Positions 1-8,220 of a stretch of 64,000 nucleotides of DNA are shown here, piece after piece. Made by a program: the position numbers and the translations under genes. Source of the DNA: Bacillus sp. FJAT-28004 (lineage in GTDB: Bacteria; Bacillota; Bacilli; Paenibacillales; Paenibacillaceae); contig NZ_LGHP01000001.1 of assembly GCF_001280845.1 (NCBI RefSeq), forward strand, positions 1,574,435 to 1,638,434. Direction: 5' to 3'. Numbering within the stretch: the first letter of the stretch is position 1; every line of letters starts with the position of its first letter. Under the pieces are notes generated by a model. It made no database searches. It was not told where the DNA came from and was given only the letters and a program-made list of their open reading frames with translations.

Positions 1-852
1 TATCCAAACTAGTGAGAAGACGAACAAATAAAAAGCGATGAAAGGCACCTCAATCCGTTCAATAAAACGAAATTCGATCGTTTTTAGAATACTGATGATC
101 GGTTCATTATAAAGAGTAATTTCATGGGGACTGAAGTAGATGAAGCATATAATTGTAATAAATAGATGTACAGAAAGGGTAATCGTACTGGATATAAAAA
201 CGGAAGAAGCAGCTTTTTCTTTCTTTACTAAATAGGGATAAAAAATAAATACGGCAGCTAAGCCGAGGTTCGGATAAATAGTTGCTTTCACCGCAGCTAG
301 GACGGGCAGCCAACCTTCTTTTAATATCGGCAGTAAATTGAGCCAATGGGCATATTTAAGGGTAAATAGATAGACAAAAGGCAACCAACATGAAATGACA
401 GCTACTAGTTCGGCATATCGACCTAAGATGCGAGGGCCGTTTATTGCAATTTTATAAGCGGGAACTAACAGCAAAACCATCAATATGTAAGACTGTGTGT
501 TCGGCATCAGCCAAATTTTTATTATAAGAATGGTGCGTACGAGACCGTCATACATAAGGGTAAGGAAAAACAAGGCCAGCAATATGGCGACTCCTTTGGC
601 GATCCATTTACCCATCATCGTAGGCAGCGCATCAACTAAAGTCTTACCAGAACAGTGTCTCATAACCATAATAATGATATAGCCGCATAAGACACTGAGG
701 GCATAACCGATCAGAATAGATATCCAGCCATCTGTTCCAGCTAATTCTGCTAGATTTCTCGGTAAATTCAGGACGGCGACACTTATCTGAATACCGGAAA
801 TAATAAAAATAAATTGCATCGAAGTAATCGTATTTCCTTCGGTATTAGTCAA
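1..852 (-). CDS. Spore germination GerB-type permease (GerAB/GerKB family), 3' end beyond window
   Basis: This is an integral membrane subunit of a nutrient germinant receptor, belonging to the amino-acid permease superfamily (GerAB/GerKB/YndE branch). The frame is open from a TTG at 852-850 to the left edge, giving 284 codons without a stop; the full family length is about 365. The start follows AGGAGG at a 10-base spacing and lies 5 bases after the stop of the gerA-type gene, so the two are co-transcribed. The N-terminus (LTNTEGNTITSMQFIFIISG) and several hydrophobic helices, including the PRNLAELAGTDGWISILIG region, are typical. The truncation is only the window edge. A gerC-type lipoprotein gene would be expected further left. 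Confidence 0.85.
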   Translation of the reverse strand, partial: MTNTEGNTITSMQFIFIISGIQISVAVLNLPRNLAELAGTDGWISILIGYALSVLCGYIIIMVMRHCSGKTLVDALPTMMGKWIAKGVAILLALFFLTLMYDGLVRTILIIKIWLMPNTQSYILMVLLLVPAYKIAINGPRILGRYAELVAVISCWLPFVYLFTLKYAHWLNLLPILKEGWLPVLAAVKATIYPNLGLAAVFIFYPYLVKKEKAASSVFISSTITLSVHLFITIICFIYFSPHEITLYNEPIISILKTIEFRFIERIEVPFIAFYLFVFSLVWI

Positions 853-857
853 GGGGA

Positions 858-2327
858 TCAATCCTCCTTCCGGTTGTTTGTTTGACGTTTTTCTTGAAGC
901 GGGAGCGAGTTCTTAGGTCTCTTTTCCATCAGCCATAACGGTGCGCGTATTAGGGTATCCTTCCAATCCGAGAACCGAACCGGTGCCAGTGGACTTCCGT
1001 AAGGCATTCCAAGTGATTTAAGCGTCAATAAATGAGCGATCATCGTCATCAAGCCAATAATGATCCCGACAAACCCGAACAATGAGGATAGAATCATTAA
1101 CAAGAAACGAATTAAGCGAACGGCCGCAACCATATCGTAGTTTGGCAAAATAAAAGAAGAAATGGCCGTAAATGCCACAACGATGACCATAACGTTGCTT
1201 ATTAAGCCTGCTTGAACGACAGCCTGCCCGAGTACGATACCACCAACGATGCCGACGGTCTGACCAACAGGAGCAGGAAGACGGACACCTGCTTCACGAA
1301 GCATTTCTAATGTAATTTCCATCAGAATAGCCTCTACAAATGGAGGAAAGGGTACTTGCCCGCGCGATTCCCCTAGGGTGAGCAGCAGCTTCATCGGAAT
1401 GATCTCAATGTGAAAGGAAACTACTGCAATATAAAAGGCAGGCAGAAACGCAGCTGTAATGAATGCAAACATTCGCAGCAGTCTCAAGAAGGTTGCAATG
1501 GACCAACGTGTGCTATAGTCGTCTATGCTTTGGAAATAAGAGAAGAAGCTGACTGGAGCAACAAGCACGCTTGGCGAACGGTCTACGACAACGACGCATC
1601 TTCCTTGTAAAATTTGCGATGCAGCGGAATCTGGTCGCTCTGTAAGGACGAATTGCGGGAAAAGCGAGTACGGATTATCCTCAATCAGCTCAGCGAGCTC
1701 TCCCGTATTTAAAATGACATCCACGTCGATCTTCTCGATCCGCTCCTTAAGCGCGTTTAACAAACGTGGATTCATCACGTCCTCTAAGTACATGATCGTT
1801 ACGCTGGTCTGCCCGCGCTGACCGACAATCAGCCTTTTCATTTTCAATTCGCGATTAGGAATATAACGTCTAATCATAGCAATATTTTGTCCGCTGGTTT
1901 CGAGGAAGCCTTGATGGGCGCCCTTTAAGGAGGTCTCCATTTGTGGATCCTCGATTGCACGCTGGGGCCAGCCGCTTGTGCCCAGCACATATGCCGTGTC
2001 TCTACCGTTAACAAATAATATGGATTTACCATGCAGTATTGCAATTTCAATTTTGTACCAATCCGATTCTTCTATGATTTGTCCAACTGTCATCATTAAC
2101 TCATCGCCGGGTTTTCCCCCGCCAGGTTCAAGCTGCAAGGGGCGGAGGACGTCACTATTAATCGCCGTTCCATCAGTCAGCCCATCTATGTAGATTAGGG
2201 CGGCTTGCTCAGTTGTTTGCCTGATAGTTAGTTGTCGCATAACTAAATCGTTTGTATCGCAAAATATTTCTTTTATGCGTTCCATATTTACGGTCAGATC
2301 TGAGCTAATAGGTTCAGATTGTTCCAT
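858..2327 (-). CDS. Spore germination protein, GerA family (GerAA/GerKA/GerXA type)
   Basis: A-subunit of a germinant receptor in the inner spore membrane. The 489 residues match the family length. The N-terminal half is soluble, with typical patterns such as MRQLTIRQTTEQAALIYIDG and IRRYIPNRELKMKRLIVGQR. The C-terminal half has membrane helices, around the GRCVVVVDRSPSVLVAPVSF segment and beyond, including the family hallmark LPAPVGQTVGIVGGIVLGQA. The ATG has AGGAGG nine bases upstream. A sigma-G-like promoter lies about 45 bp upstream, consistent with forespore expression. It is followed at 5 bases by the gerB-type permease. The germinant it recognises cannot be read from the sequence. Confidence 0.93.
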   Translation of the reverse strand: MEQSEPISSDLTVNMERIKEIFCDTNDLVMRQLTIRQTTEQAALIYIDGLTDGTAINSDVLRPLQLEPGGGKPGDELMMTVGQIIEESDWYKIEIAILHGKSILFVNGRDTAYVLGTSGWPQRAIEDPQMETSLKGAHQGFLETSGQNIAMIRRYIPNRELKMKRLIVGQRGQTSVTIMYLEDVMNPRLLNALKERIEKIDVDVILNTGELAELIEDNPYSLFPQFVLTERPDSAASQILQGRCVVVVDRSPSVLVAPVSFFSYFQSIDDYSTRWSIATFLRLLRMFAFITAAFLPAFYIAVVSFHIEIIPMKLLLTLGESRGQVPFPPFVEAILMEITLEMLREAGVRLPAPVGQTVGIVGGIVLGQAVVQAGLISNVMVIVVAFTAISSFILPNYDMVAAVRLIRFLLMILSSLFGFVGIIIGLMTMIAHLLTLKSLGMPYGSPLAPVRFSDWKDTLIRAPLWLMEKRPKNSLPLQEKRQTNNRKED

Positions 2328-2371
2328 TGTTTACGTCCTCCTAACCTCTTTGCCATCTTGATTGATACACC

Positions 2372-2401
2372 TATTTTGCCACGGTTTACCATAGCTATAC
2401 G
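2372..2401 (-). promoter_or_regulatory. Candidate sigma-G promoter of the gerA operon
   Basis: Read on the minus strand, CGTATA (2401-2396) and CAAAATA (2378-2372) are separated by 17 bases. They resemble the sigma-G pattern TGNATA-N17/18-CATNNTA at most positions. The site lies just upstream of the gerA-type start, between it and the prs terminator. Position and sequence agree with forespore expression, but the -10 is imperfect. Confidence 0.4.
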
Positions 2402-2405
2402 CATG

Positions 2406-2442
2406 CAAAATAAATACCCCCTTGCAGAAGTGCAAGAGGGTA
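2406..2442 (-). terminator. Rho-independent terminator of prs
   Basis: On the minus strand ACCCTCTTGCA and TGCAAGGGGGT form a stem with a four-base loop. It is followed by an ATTTATTTT tract, 40 bases after the prs stop. Confidence 0.8.
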
Positions 2443-2482
2443 AAAATAGATGTTATTTGGTTTTTCAGCTTTTGCTAACGTC

Positions 2483-3424
2483 CTACGAGCCTGATTTAAA
2501 CAACGTGGCGATAGAGCCGCCTTCGGTAATGATCTTGATTGCTGTTGCAAGCAGCGGGGACATCGGCAATACGACAAATTTATTCGAATGCGCTTCACCG
2601 ATGTCGATCGTATCCGTTATGACGACCTCGCGGATGTTCGGATGGTCTAGCTTCTCAAGTGCATTAGCTGAGAAAAGCCCATGTGTTGCACATATGTAAG
2701 AATCATGCGCACCTTTTTTCTTAAGCGCCTCTACGACGTTTACGATTGTGCTGCCCGTATCGATCAAGTCTTCAATAATAATCGGCGTCATTCCTTCAAC
2801 ATCACCGATGATATGCGTAATTTCAGACTGATTATGAGCTGGTCGATTCTTGATCATAATCGCAAACGGACAGTCTAATAATCCGGCTAGCTTCTCAGCA
2901 GTCGTAGCTCGTCCCGCATCAGGTGATACGACGACAGGGTTTTTGATTTTTTTGCTTCGCAAGTATTCAATGATTAAATCAAGCGCTGTTAAATGATCGA
3001 CTGGAATATCGAAAAATCCTTGAATGGGATCTGCGTGCAAATCGACGGTAATGATTCGATTAGCTCCAACGGTAGTTAATACATCTGCTACCATCTTAGC
3101 AGAGATTGGCTCACGCGGCGCCGATTTCCTTTCCTGACGTGCATAACCATAGTATGGCATAACGATATTGATGGTTTTGGCGGATGCGCGCTTGGCAGCG
3201 TCAATCATGACGAGCGTCTCGATTAAATGCTCGTTGACGGGATGGGATAACGATTGGACGATGAAAACGTCACAGGTACGAATCGGTTCCCCGTATGATA
3301 CATGAATCTCGCCACTTTGATGCCTGGATATAGCGACATTGCCTAGCGGAAGCTCAAGTTCCTTACATAACTCCTCGGCAAGCTTTGGGTTGGAAGTGCC
3401 GGAAAAAATTTTAACCTTTTGCAT
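2483..3424 (-). CDS. prs: Ribose-phosphate pyrophosphokinase (PRPP synthetase), divergent copy
   Basis: This enzyme makes PRPP from ribose 5-phosphate and ATP for nucleotide, His and Trp synthesis. The length (313 aa) is normal for class I enzymes. Recognisable elements are SGEIHVSYGEPIRTCDVFIV, the flexible loop YGYARQERKSAPREPISAK, DLHADPIQGFFDIPVDHL and the PRPP loop IIEDLIDTGSTI. Several usually strict positions differ. The loop has KSAPREP instead of K-x-R-S-R-E-P, the region after VVSPD is AGRATTAEK rather than GGVTRA-K, and IKNRPAHN replaces DKRRP-x-N, although the Lys and second Arg are kept. It may therefore be a second, less regulated paralogue rather than the housekeeping copy. The ATG is preceded by AGGAGGATCAC. 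It stands alone, with its own terminator. Confidence 0.9.
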   Translation of the reverse strand: MQKVKIFSGTSNPKLAEELCKELELPLGNVAISRHQSGEIHVSYGEPIRTCDVFIVQSLSHPVNEHLIETLVMIDAAKRASAKTINIVMPYYGYARQERKSAPREPISAKMVADVLTTVGANRIITVDLHADPIQGFFDIPVDHLTALDLIIEYLRSKKIKNPVVVSPDAGRATTAEKLAGLLDCPFAIMIKNRPAHNQSEITHIIGDVEGMTPIIIEDLIDTGSTIVNVVEALKKKGAHDSYICATHGLFSANALEKLDHPNIREVVITDTIDIGEAHSNKFVVLPMSPLLATAIKIITEGGSIATLFKSGS

Positions 3425-3437
3425 GTGATCCTCCTAA

Positions 3438-3506
3438 AGGTTTGCGTAGCAAACCATCTTCGTAAGCATAAACTTAGGTTTGCGCAGCAAACCATCTTCG
3501 TAAGCA
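3438..3506. repeat. Two tandem 31-bp repeats, each with an internal hairpin
   Basis: Copies at 3438-3468 and 3476-3506 differ at one of 31 positions and are spaced 38 bp apart. Each contains the palindrome GGTTTGCGTAGCAAACC (second copy with CGC in the loop). They sit directly upstream of prs (minus) and may form paired hairpins in its 5' untranslated region, or be a small REP-like intergenic element. Confidence 0.85.
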
Positions 3507-3593
3507 GTATGATGCTACGATAAACGACATTGTTTGCTCAATCATAACAAACAAAACAAAAGAGGACAAATATTTGATGAAACGTCTTTACTA

Positions 3594-3622
3594 TTGGAAC
3601 AAATAATGAATGATGATAAAGT
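3594..3622 (+). promoter_or_regulatory. Candidate sigma-A promoter of the Bcr/CflA gene
   Basis: TTGGAA, a 17-base spacer and TAAAGT lie about 40 bases upstream of the GTG start of the efflux gene. Confidence 0.4.
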
Positions 3623-3660
3623 AGATCAAGGAAAAAGTACCAAAGAAGGAGTTGCCTTAC

Positions 3661-4887
3661 GTGCTTGATCAGAACAAAATGCAATTCAAAAATCATTCAA
3701 CGGGCGTAAAACGAATATGGCTTATCCTATTGCTCGGATCATTATCGGCATTCGGGCCGCTGTCTTTAGATATGTATTTGCCAGCACTACCCCAGTTGAC
3801 GAATGACTTTGTAACAAGTTCGTCCCTTGTACAGTTGAGCTTAACTGCATGTATGATTGGACTATCCGTTGGTCAGCTGTTCTCTGGGACATGGAGCGAC
3901 ATCCGCGGGCGGAGATTCCCACTGCTTATTTTTCTTGCTGTATATGGGATCTCGTCCGTTTTGTGCGCGTTTGCCCCATCAATCGGCATCCTTATTGTGC
4001 TCCGATTTATTCAAGGTTTTTCCGGCTCGGCAGGAATCGTAATCTCCCGCGCTATCGTGCGAGATATGTATGAAGGGCCAGAGCTTACTCGTTTTTTTGC
4101 CATGTTAATGTTAGTCAACGGCGCGGCGCCTATATTTGCACCCATTGCAGGCGGGCAGCTGCTTAAAGTAACGTCATGGGAAGGCGTATTTATCGTACTT
4201 GGCGTTTGGGGCGTTCTGATTTTTGCTGCTGTATTATTTGGTATGCCGGAAACACATCCTCCTGAGAAACGTATGGTGGGCGGCTATCGGCAGACGATTT
4301 CGACTTTTGGCATCCTGCTGCGCGATCGATCGTTTATGGGCTACGCGCTGGCACAGGGACTTGTTATGGCGGCCATGTTCGCATACATTGCGGGTTCGCC
4401 TTTCGTGCTGCAAAATGTTTACGGCGTAACGCCGCAAGGCTTCAGTCTGTTATTTGCCCTTAATGGTTTAGGCATCATTTTATTTGGACAGCTCACGGGA
4501 CGCTTGGCGGTAAAAGTCGGAGAGAGCAGACTGTTTTCAATTGGTCTTGCTATGGCGGTGACGGCGGGTGGAATATTGCTTATCATGATATTAATTGGAG
4601 CACCGCTAATTGCGATTCTTGTACCCTTGTTTTTTGTTGTATCTAGCGTTGGTGTTATTACGACGACTGGGTTCTCCTTAGCGATGCAAAAGCATGGACA
4701 TGCAGCGGGCAGCGCGTCTGCATTGCTTGGTCTGTTATCCTTTACCTTTGGCGGCATTATATCACCGCTTGTTGGTCTTGGCGGAAGCGCGAATGCGCTC
4801 CCTATGGGAATCTGGATAGCCGTTGCAGAACTTGGTGCTGTGGCTTGTTATATTATTTTAATTAAAAAGCCGTTCCTTAAGTCCTAG
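3661..4887 (+). CDS. Bcr/CflA-type MFS drug efflux transporter
   Basis: Proton-driven 12-helix multidrug exporter of the DHA1 Bcr/CflA group. Diagnostic motifs are the first helix LGSLSAFGPLSLDMYLPALP, motif A GQLFSGTWSDIRGRR, and GFSGSAGIVISRAIVRD in helix 4/5. I prefer GTG at 3661 (VLDQNKMQF, about 408 aa), because GAAGGAG lies 9-10 bases before it. A TTG at 3652 is too close to that site. The gene stands alone with its own promoter and terminator. Substrates cannot be predicted; family members export bicyclomycin, chloramphenicol or sulfonamides. Confidence 0.9.
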   Translation: MLDQNKMQFKNHSTGVKRIWLILLLGSLSAFGPLSLDMYLPALPQLTNDFVTSSSLVQLSLTACMIGLSVGQLFSGTWSDIRGRRFPLLIFLAVYGISSVLCAFAPSIGILIVLRFIQGFSGSAGIVISRAIVRDMYEGPELTRFFAMLMLVNGAAPIFAPIAGGQLLKVTSWEGVFIVLGVWGVLIFAAVLFGMPETHPPEKRMVGGYRQTISTFGILLRDRSFMGYALAQGLVMAAMFAYIAGSPFVLQNVYGVTPQGFSLLFALNGLGIILFGQLTGRLAVKVGESRLFSIGLAMAVTAGGILLIMILIGAPLIAILVPLFFVVSSVGVITTTGFSLAMQKHGHAAGSASALLGLLSFTFGGIISPLVGLGGSANALPMGIWIAVAELGAVACYIILIKKPFLKS

Positions 4888-4891
4888 TCGG

Positions 4892-4948
4892 AAGAGGTAG
4901 CCATCCTGAATAAGTAGCGTAAGCTACTTTGGATCGGCTCTTTTTTTT
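4892..4948 (+). terminator. Rho-independent terminator after the efflux gene
   Basis: AAGAG..GCC pairs with GGC..CTCTT around an inner perfect hairpin AGTAGCGTAAGCTACT, followed by eight T residues. Confidence 0.8.
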
Positions 4949-4994
4949 GCTGTACGCGTAGGTGTATAATGTGTGCTTAGAAGGAAGTGGAAGC

Positions 4995-6647
4995 ATGTCC
5001 AGAGAAAAAAGAGCTTATGAGCTGGTCGCGTTGAAGGAAATTGCAGAGACGCTTAATAGCACAAACGATATGGATCAAATGCTGAATGATGTGCTTGCCA
5101 AGCTGCTTCATGTAACAGGATTTACTACGGGATGGATATTTATGATGGACAATAAATCCGATAATCTATGCGTGGCTAGCCATAATTTACCTAAAGGATT
5201 AGCAGCGAACAATCAAGCGGTCATGTGCGGTGAAGCTTGCTGGTGCGTGGAAAGATTTAAGCAAAACAAGCTGGATCATGCGGTAAATATTATTGAATGC
5301 TCGAGAATTACATATGCCATAACGAATAATCTTGGTGATACTGAGGATGTTACTCATCATGCGACGGTACCGCTAAAAGCAGGGACGGATCTATTCGGAT
5401 TATTAAATGTTGCTGAGGCTGGAAAAAATCGGTTCTCCGAGGAGGAGCTTGCGCTACTTCAAGCTGTTGCTTATCAGATTGGAACGGCGATTAAACGAAT
5501 CCGCCTATATCAAGTACAGGAGCAGCATGCGATTCATTATGCAAAGCTTGGTGATGTTATTCAGAAAATAAACGCCATACAAGATATAAACCGTCTACCG
5601 CTTCAAGCGGTTAGTCATATAGGTGATACATTCTCTTGGCAGCATGTTTCATTATTTATGTACGAACAGGAGCAATTATCGCTGCGTGCACATTATACAG
5701 ACAATCAAGTCCGAAAAGAGTGGCTGTCGCTAGCAATCGATAAAGGAGGGATGGTTAGTAAAGCATTTCACGAAAATCGGCTAATCAAACAATCCACTTG
5801 CGATAGCGAGTCTTGCTCGTCATTGTCGTCTATCGGCATTCCTCCGTTCTCGTCGGCAGTAGCGATACCGCTCCGCATTCGCAGCCGTCCGATTGGCGTA
5901 CTGTTTGTAAGCAGCCAGTTTGGCAAACAATTTGATGATTACCTAGAGGACTTCATGTATTCACTTGGTGATCATTTCACATTATGCGTAGAAAATTTGC
6001 GGGTGTATGAGCAGCGGCGCGAGCTGGCCCGCATGGAAGAGCGGAATCGAATGGCAAGAGATCTGCATGATTCGGTCATTCAAAAGGTGTTCTCAATGTC
6101 CTTTCTTGCGAAGGGAGCCGAGACGGTGCTAGCTGGCAAAGAGCCTGTCGTAGAACGATCATTGCAAGAAATTAGACAGTTATCACAGGAAGCTCTGAAG
6201 GAAATGAGAACATTGATTTGGCAGCTGCGTCCGGCAGGACTCGAGCATGGTTTGCTTACGGCGCTAAAGCAATACGGCAAAAGTATGGACTTGACCGTGT
6301 ATGAGAAGGTAGAGGGCGTTCGCGAGCTTCCGCGTGCGATTGAAGAAGCCCTATGGAGAATAGGGCAGGAGGCACTGAATAATGTAAGGAAACATGCGGA
6401 TACGAACACGGTGTATGTTCGGCTCATCAAGTCAGAGTGCCGCGCTAGCTTGGAGATTATGGATAGGGGCCGTGGTTTTTCGCAAGAGAAACGTAAAGGT
6501 AAACTGACCATGGGAATGCTAACAATGAGGGAACGAGCAGAAACGCTTGGCGGTGACTTAACGATAAAGAGCGGTAAAGGACAACCAACAATCGTGACAG
6601 CTGTTATACCGATCGCGACTGAAATGGAAATGTGGGAAGAGGAATGA
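4995..6647 (+). CDS. Cytoplasmic GAF-domain sensor histidine kinase (NarL-type, HisKA_3)
   Basis: Sensor kinase without membrane segments, 550 aa from ATG 4995. GAAGGAAG is upstream, and a TATAAT at 4965-4970 makes an upstream GTG unlikely to be transcribed. Two GAF domains (about 28-167 and 190-335) are followed by a HisKA_3 domain with the phospho-acceptor in RMARDLHDSVIQKVF (H358) and an HATPase domain (WRIGQEALNNVRKHA onward). GAF1 has a cysteine cluster, C78, C82, C84 (MCGEACWC) and C102, which could bind metal, a cluster or sense redox. The response regulator follows at a 9-base gap. The two form a pair; the signal is unknown. Confidence 0.92.
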   Translation: MSREKRAYELVALKEIAETLNSTNDMDQMLNDVLAKLLHVTGFTTGWIFMMDNKSDNLCVASHNLPKGLAANNQAVMCGEACWCVERFKQNKLDHAVNIIECSRITYAITNNLGDTEDVTHHATVPLKAGTDLFGLLNVAEAGKNRFSEEELALLQAVAYQIGTAIKRIRLYQVQEQHAIHYAKLGDVIQKINAIQDINRLPLQAVSHIGDTFSWQHVSLFMYEQEQLSLRAHYTDNQVRKEWLSLAIDKGGMVSKAFHENRLIKQSTCDSESCSSLSSIGIPPFSSAVAIPLRIRSRPIGVLFVSSQFGKQFDDYLEDFMYSLGDHFTLCVENLRVYEQRRELARMEERNRMARDLHDSVIQKVFSMSFLAKGAETVLAGKEPVVERSLQEIRQLSQEALKEMRTLIWQLRPAGLEHGLLTALKQYGKSMDLTVYEKVEGVRELPRAIEEALWRIGQEALNNVRKHADTNTVYVRLIKSECRASLEIMDRGRGFSQEKRKGKLTMGMLTMRERAETLGGDLTIKSGKGQPTIVTAVIPIATEMEMWEEE

Positions 6648-6656
6648 GGAAACGTT

Positions 6657-7316
6657 TTGACTATAAAAATTTTGCTGGTGGATGATCATCAAATTGTATT
6701 GAAGGGAATCTCTTTTTTTCTAAGTATGCAGCCTGATTTTGAGCTGGTAGGTGAAGCAAATAATGGCAAGGAAGCGGTAGAAAAAGCTGCTGAATTAAAG
6801 CCTGATATTATACTGATGGATTTGAATATGCCGGTTATGGACGGTATCGAGGCGAGCAATCTAATAGCTAGGCAAAATCCTGATATTAAAGTACTCGTGC
6901 TCACAAGTTTCTCGGATCGCAGTCATATCGTTCCTGCTCTGCAATCGGGGGCTGCTGGTTATATGCTGAAGGATGTAGAACCTGATCAGCTTGCAGAAGC
7001 AATCCGCAGTGCCTATAAAGGTAATATTCAACTGCATCCGGACATCTCCAATGCGTTACTTGCTCAAGTATCGCCAGAGATGAATTCGTTAAAAGGGCTT
7101 CCGATTCGTGAATTAAGTGAAATATTGACTCCGAGGGAGCTTGAGGTTCTGCAGCTGCTCACCAAAGGAATGAGCAACAAAGATATCGCTCATACACTTA
7201 CTGTGGCTGAGAAAACCGTCAAAACACATGTGAGCAGCATTTTAAGTAAATTAGATTTAACGGACCGAACGCAAGCTGCTCTGTATGCCGTGCAATTAAT
7301 GAGAGAACCTGAATGA
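6657..7316 (+). CDS. NarL/FixJ-family response regulator with LuxR HTH
   Basis: Partner of the upstream GAF kinase. The receiver domain spans 1-120, with acidic residues DD9-10, phospho-acceptor D55 (IILMDLNMP) and conserved Lys in YMLKDVEP. The LuxR-type HTH at about 155-212 is LTPRELEVLQLLTKGMSNKD and following. Length is 219 aa. The start is TTG, with GAGGAA seven bases before it; no better ATG is available. A 20-bp imperfect palindrome lies 8 bases after the stop and could be a binding site. Target genes are unknown, but the azoreductase immediately downstream is a candidate. Confidence 0.92.
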   Translation: MTIKILLVDDHQIVLKGISFFLSMQPDFELVGEANNGKEAVEKAAELKPDIILMDLNMPVMDGIEASNLIARQNPDIKVLVLTSFSDRSHIVPALQSGAAGYMLKDVEPDQLAEAIRSAYKGNIQLHPDISNALLAQVSPEMNSLKGLPIRELSEILTPRELEVLQLLTKGMSNKDIAHTLTVAEKTVKTHVSSILSKLDLTDRTQAALYAVQLMREPE

Positions 7317-7324
7317 CCTACGTA

Positions 7325-7344
7325 CTTAAGACTATAGTCGTAAG
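7325..7344. repeat. 20-bp imperfect palindrome between regulator and azoreductase
   Basis: CTTAAGACTATAGTCGTAAG is symmetric except for one pair of positions. It is not followed by a T tract, so it reads more like a protein-binding site than a terminator, though it sits just before one. Confidence 0.5.
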
Positions 7345-7353
7345 ACTAGCTCT

Positions 7354-7373
7354 CCGCCTTTGGCGGTTTTTTT
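7354..7373 (+). terminator. Terminator after the two-component pair
   Basis: CCGCC, a three-base loop, GGCGG and seven T residues. Confidence 0.8.
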
Positions 7374-7375
7374 AT

Positions 7376-7394
7376 GTCTATTTTTCGGTCTATT
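7376..7394. promoter_or_regulatory. Direct repeat GTCTATT resembling LmrA/YxaF half-sites
   Basis: GTCTATT occurs at 7376-7382 and 7388-7394. On the minus strand the second reads AATAGACC, which matches the half-site of the box I recall for B. subtilis LmrA/YxaF (ATAGACC...). It lies just upstream of the azoreductase promoter, and an LmrA-type repressor is encoded downstream. The link is inference. Confidence 0.3.
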
Positions 7395-7410
7395 TACCGA
7401 TGAATGTTCC

Positions 7411-7448
7411 TTGAAAACTATATACAATTAAGGTACTTACAAAAAGTA
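7411..7448 (+). promoter_or_regulatory. azoR promoter overlapped by an inverted repeat
   Basis: TTGAAA (7411-7416), 17 bases and TACTTA (7434-7439) form a candidate promoter. The perfect inverted repeat TACTT-ACAAA-AAGTA (7434-7448) covers the -10, as expected for a repressor operator. MarR/HxlR-type repressors such as MhqR or YodB control azoreductases in Bacillus, so one of these could act here. Confidence 0.45.
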
Positions 7449-7475
7449 AACAAACACCTTGGAGGGAAACATACA

Positions 7476-8102
7476 ATGAGTACAGTATTATTTATTAAAG
7501 CAAATGACCGCGGAATTGAACAGGCAGTTAGCGTTAAGCTATATCAATCTTTTCTAGACAGCTACACAGCTAGCCATCCAGAAGACACTGTGGTAGAACT
7601 TGATTTGTTCAATGAAAACTTGCCTTACATGAACGCTGATATGATTAATGGTAACTTTAAAGCAGCTCGCGGCTATGACCTTACTCCAGAAGAGCAAGCA
7701 GCTGTAACCGTATCAAGCAAATATATGGATCAATTTCTTGCGGCTGATAAAGTGGTTTTCGCATTCCCGCTTTGGAACTTCACGGTTCCTGCTGTATTGC
7801 ACACTTATATCGACTACCTATCACAAGCAGGCAAAACGTTCAAATATACTGCTGAAGGCCCAGTTGGTCTTATCACGGATAAAAAAGTCGTATTGCTTAC
7901 TGCACGCGGCGGCATTTATTCCGAAGGACCTGCAGCTTCAATTGAAATGGCACACAACTTTATCCGTACGGTAATGGGCTTCTACGGTGTTACCAACCTA
8001 GAAAGCATCATTATTGAAGGTCACAACCAACTTCCTGACCAAGCAGAAGCTATTGTAGCAAAAGGTCTTGAGGAAGCAACAGCATCAGCTGTTCGTTTCT
8101 AA
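7476..8102 (+). CDS. azoR: FMN-dependent NADH-azoreductase
   Basis: Flavodoxin-fold quinone/azo reductase of 208 aa, the usual AzoR length. It reduces azo dyes and quinones with NADH, probably for detoxification of electrophiles. Motifs are the FMN site region DKVVFAFPLWNFTVPAVLHT and LLTARGGIYS. The ATG at 7476 is preceded by GGAGGG. An upstream in-frame extension to 7404 would overlap the promoter and is rejected. The gene has its own promoter, an inverted repeat over the -10 and a terminator. It sits between a redox-type two-component pair and a TetR/efflux pair, suggesting a xenobiotic-response neighbourhood. Confidence 0.92.
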   Translation: MSTVLFIKANDRGIEQAVSVKLYQSFLDSYTASHPEDTVVELDLFNENLPYMNADMINGNFKAARGYDLTPEEQAAVTVSSKYMDQFLAADKVVFAFPLWNFTVPAVLHTYIDYLSQAGKTFKYTAEGPVGLITDKKVVLLTARGGIYSEGPAASIEMAHNFIRTVMGFYGVTNLESIIIEGHNQLPDQAEAIVAKGLEEATASAVRF

Positions 8103-8122
8103 ACCAACCGTATAAAAGCGAA

Positions 8123-8155
8123 GGCAGCCGGACATTCGTTCGGTTGTCTTTTTTT
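8123..8155 (+). terminator. Terminator of azoR
   Basis: GGCAGCCGGAC pairs throughout (with G-U pairs) with GTTCGGTTGTC around a four-base loop, followed by seven T residues. Confidence 0.7.
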
Positions 8156-8220
8156 GTGGGTACAAGATTACTGGATATAAAAAAAGGTTGACTTGATCGG
8201 CGAATCAATGTTTTTATTAT

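Noticed and set aside
7404..7475. N-terminal extension of the azoreductase
   Set aside because: Covers the promoter and operator, while GGAGGG fits the ATG at 7476 and the protein then has standard length.
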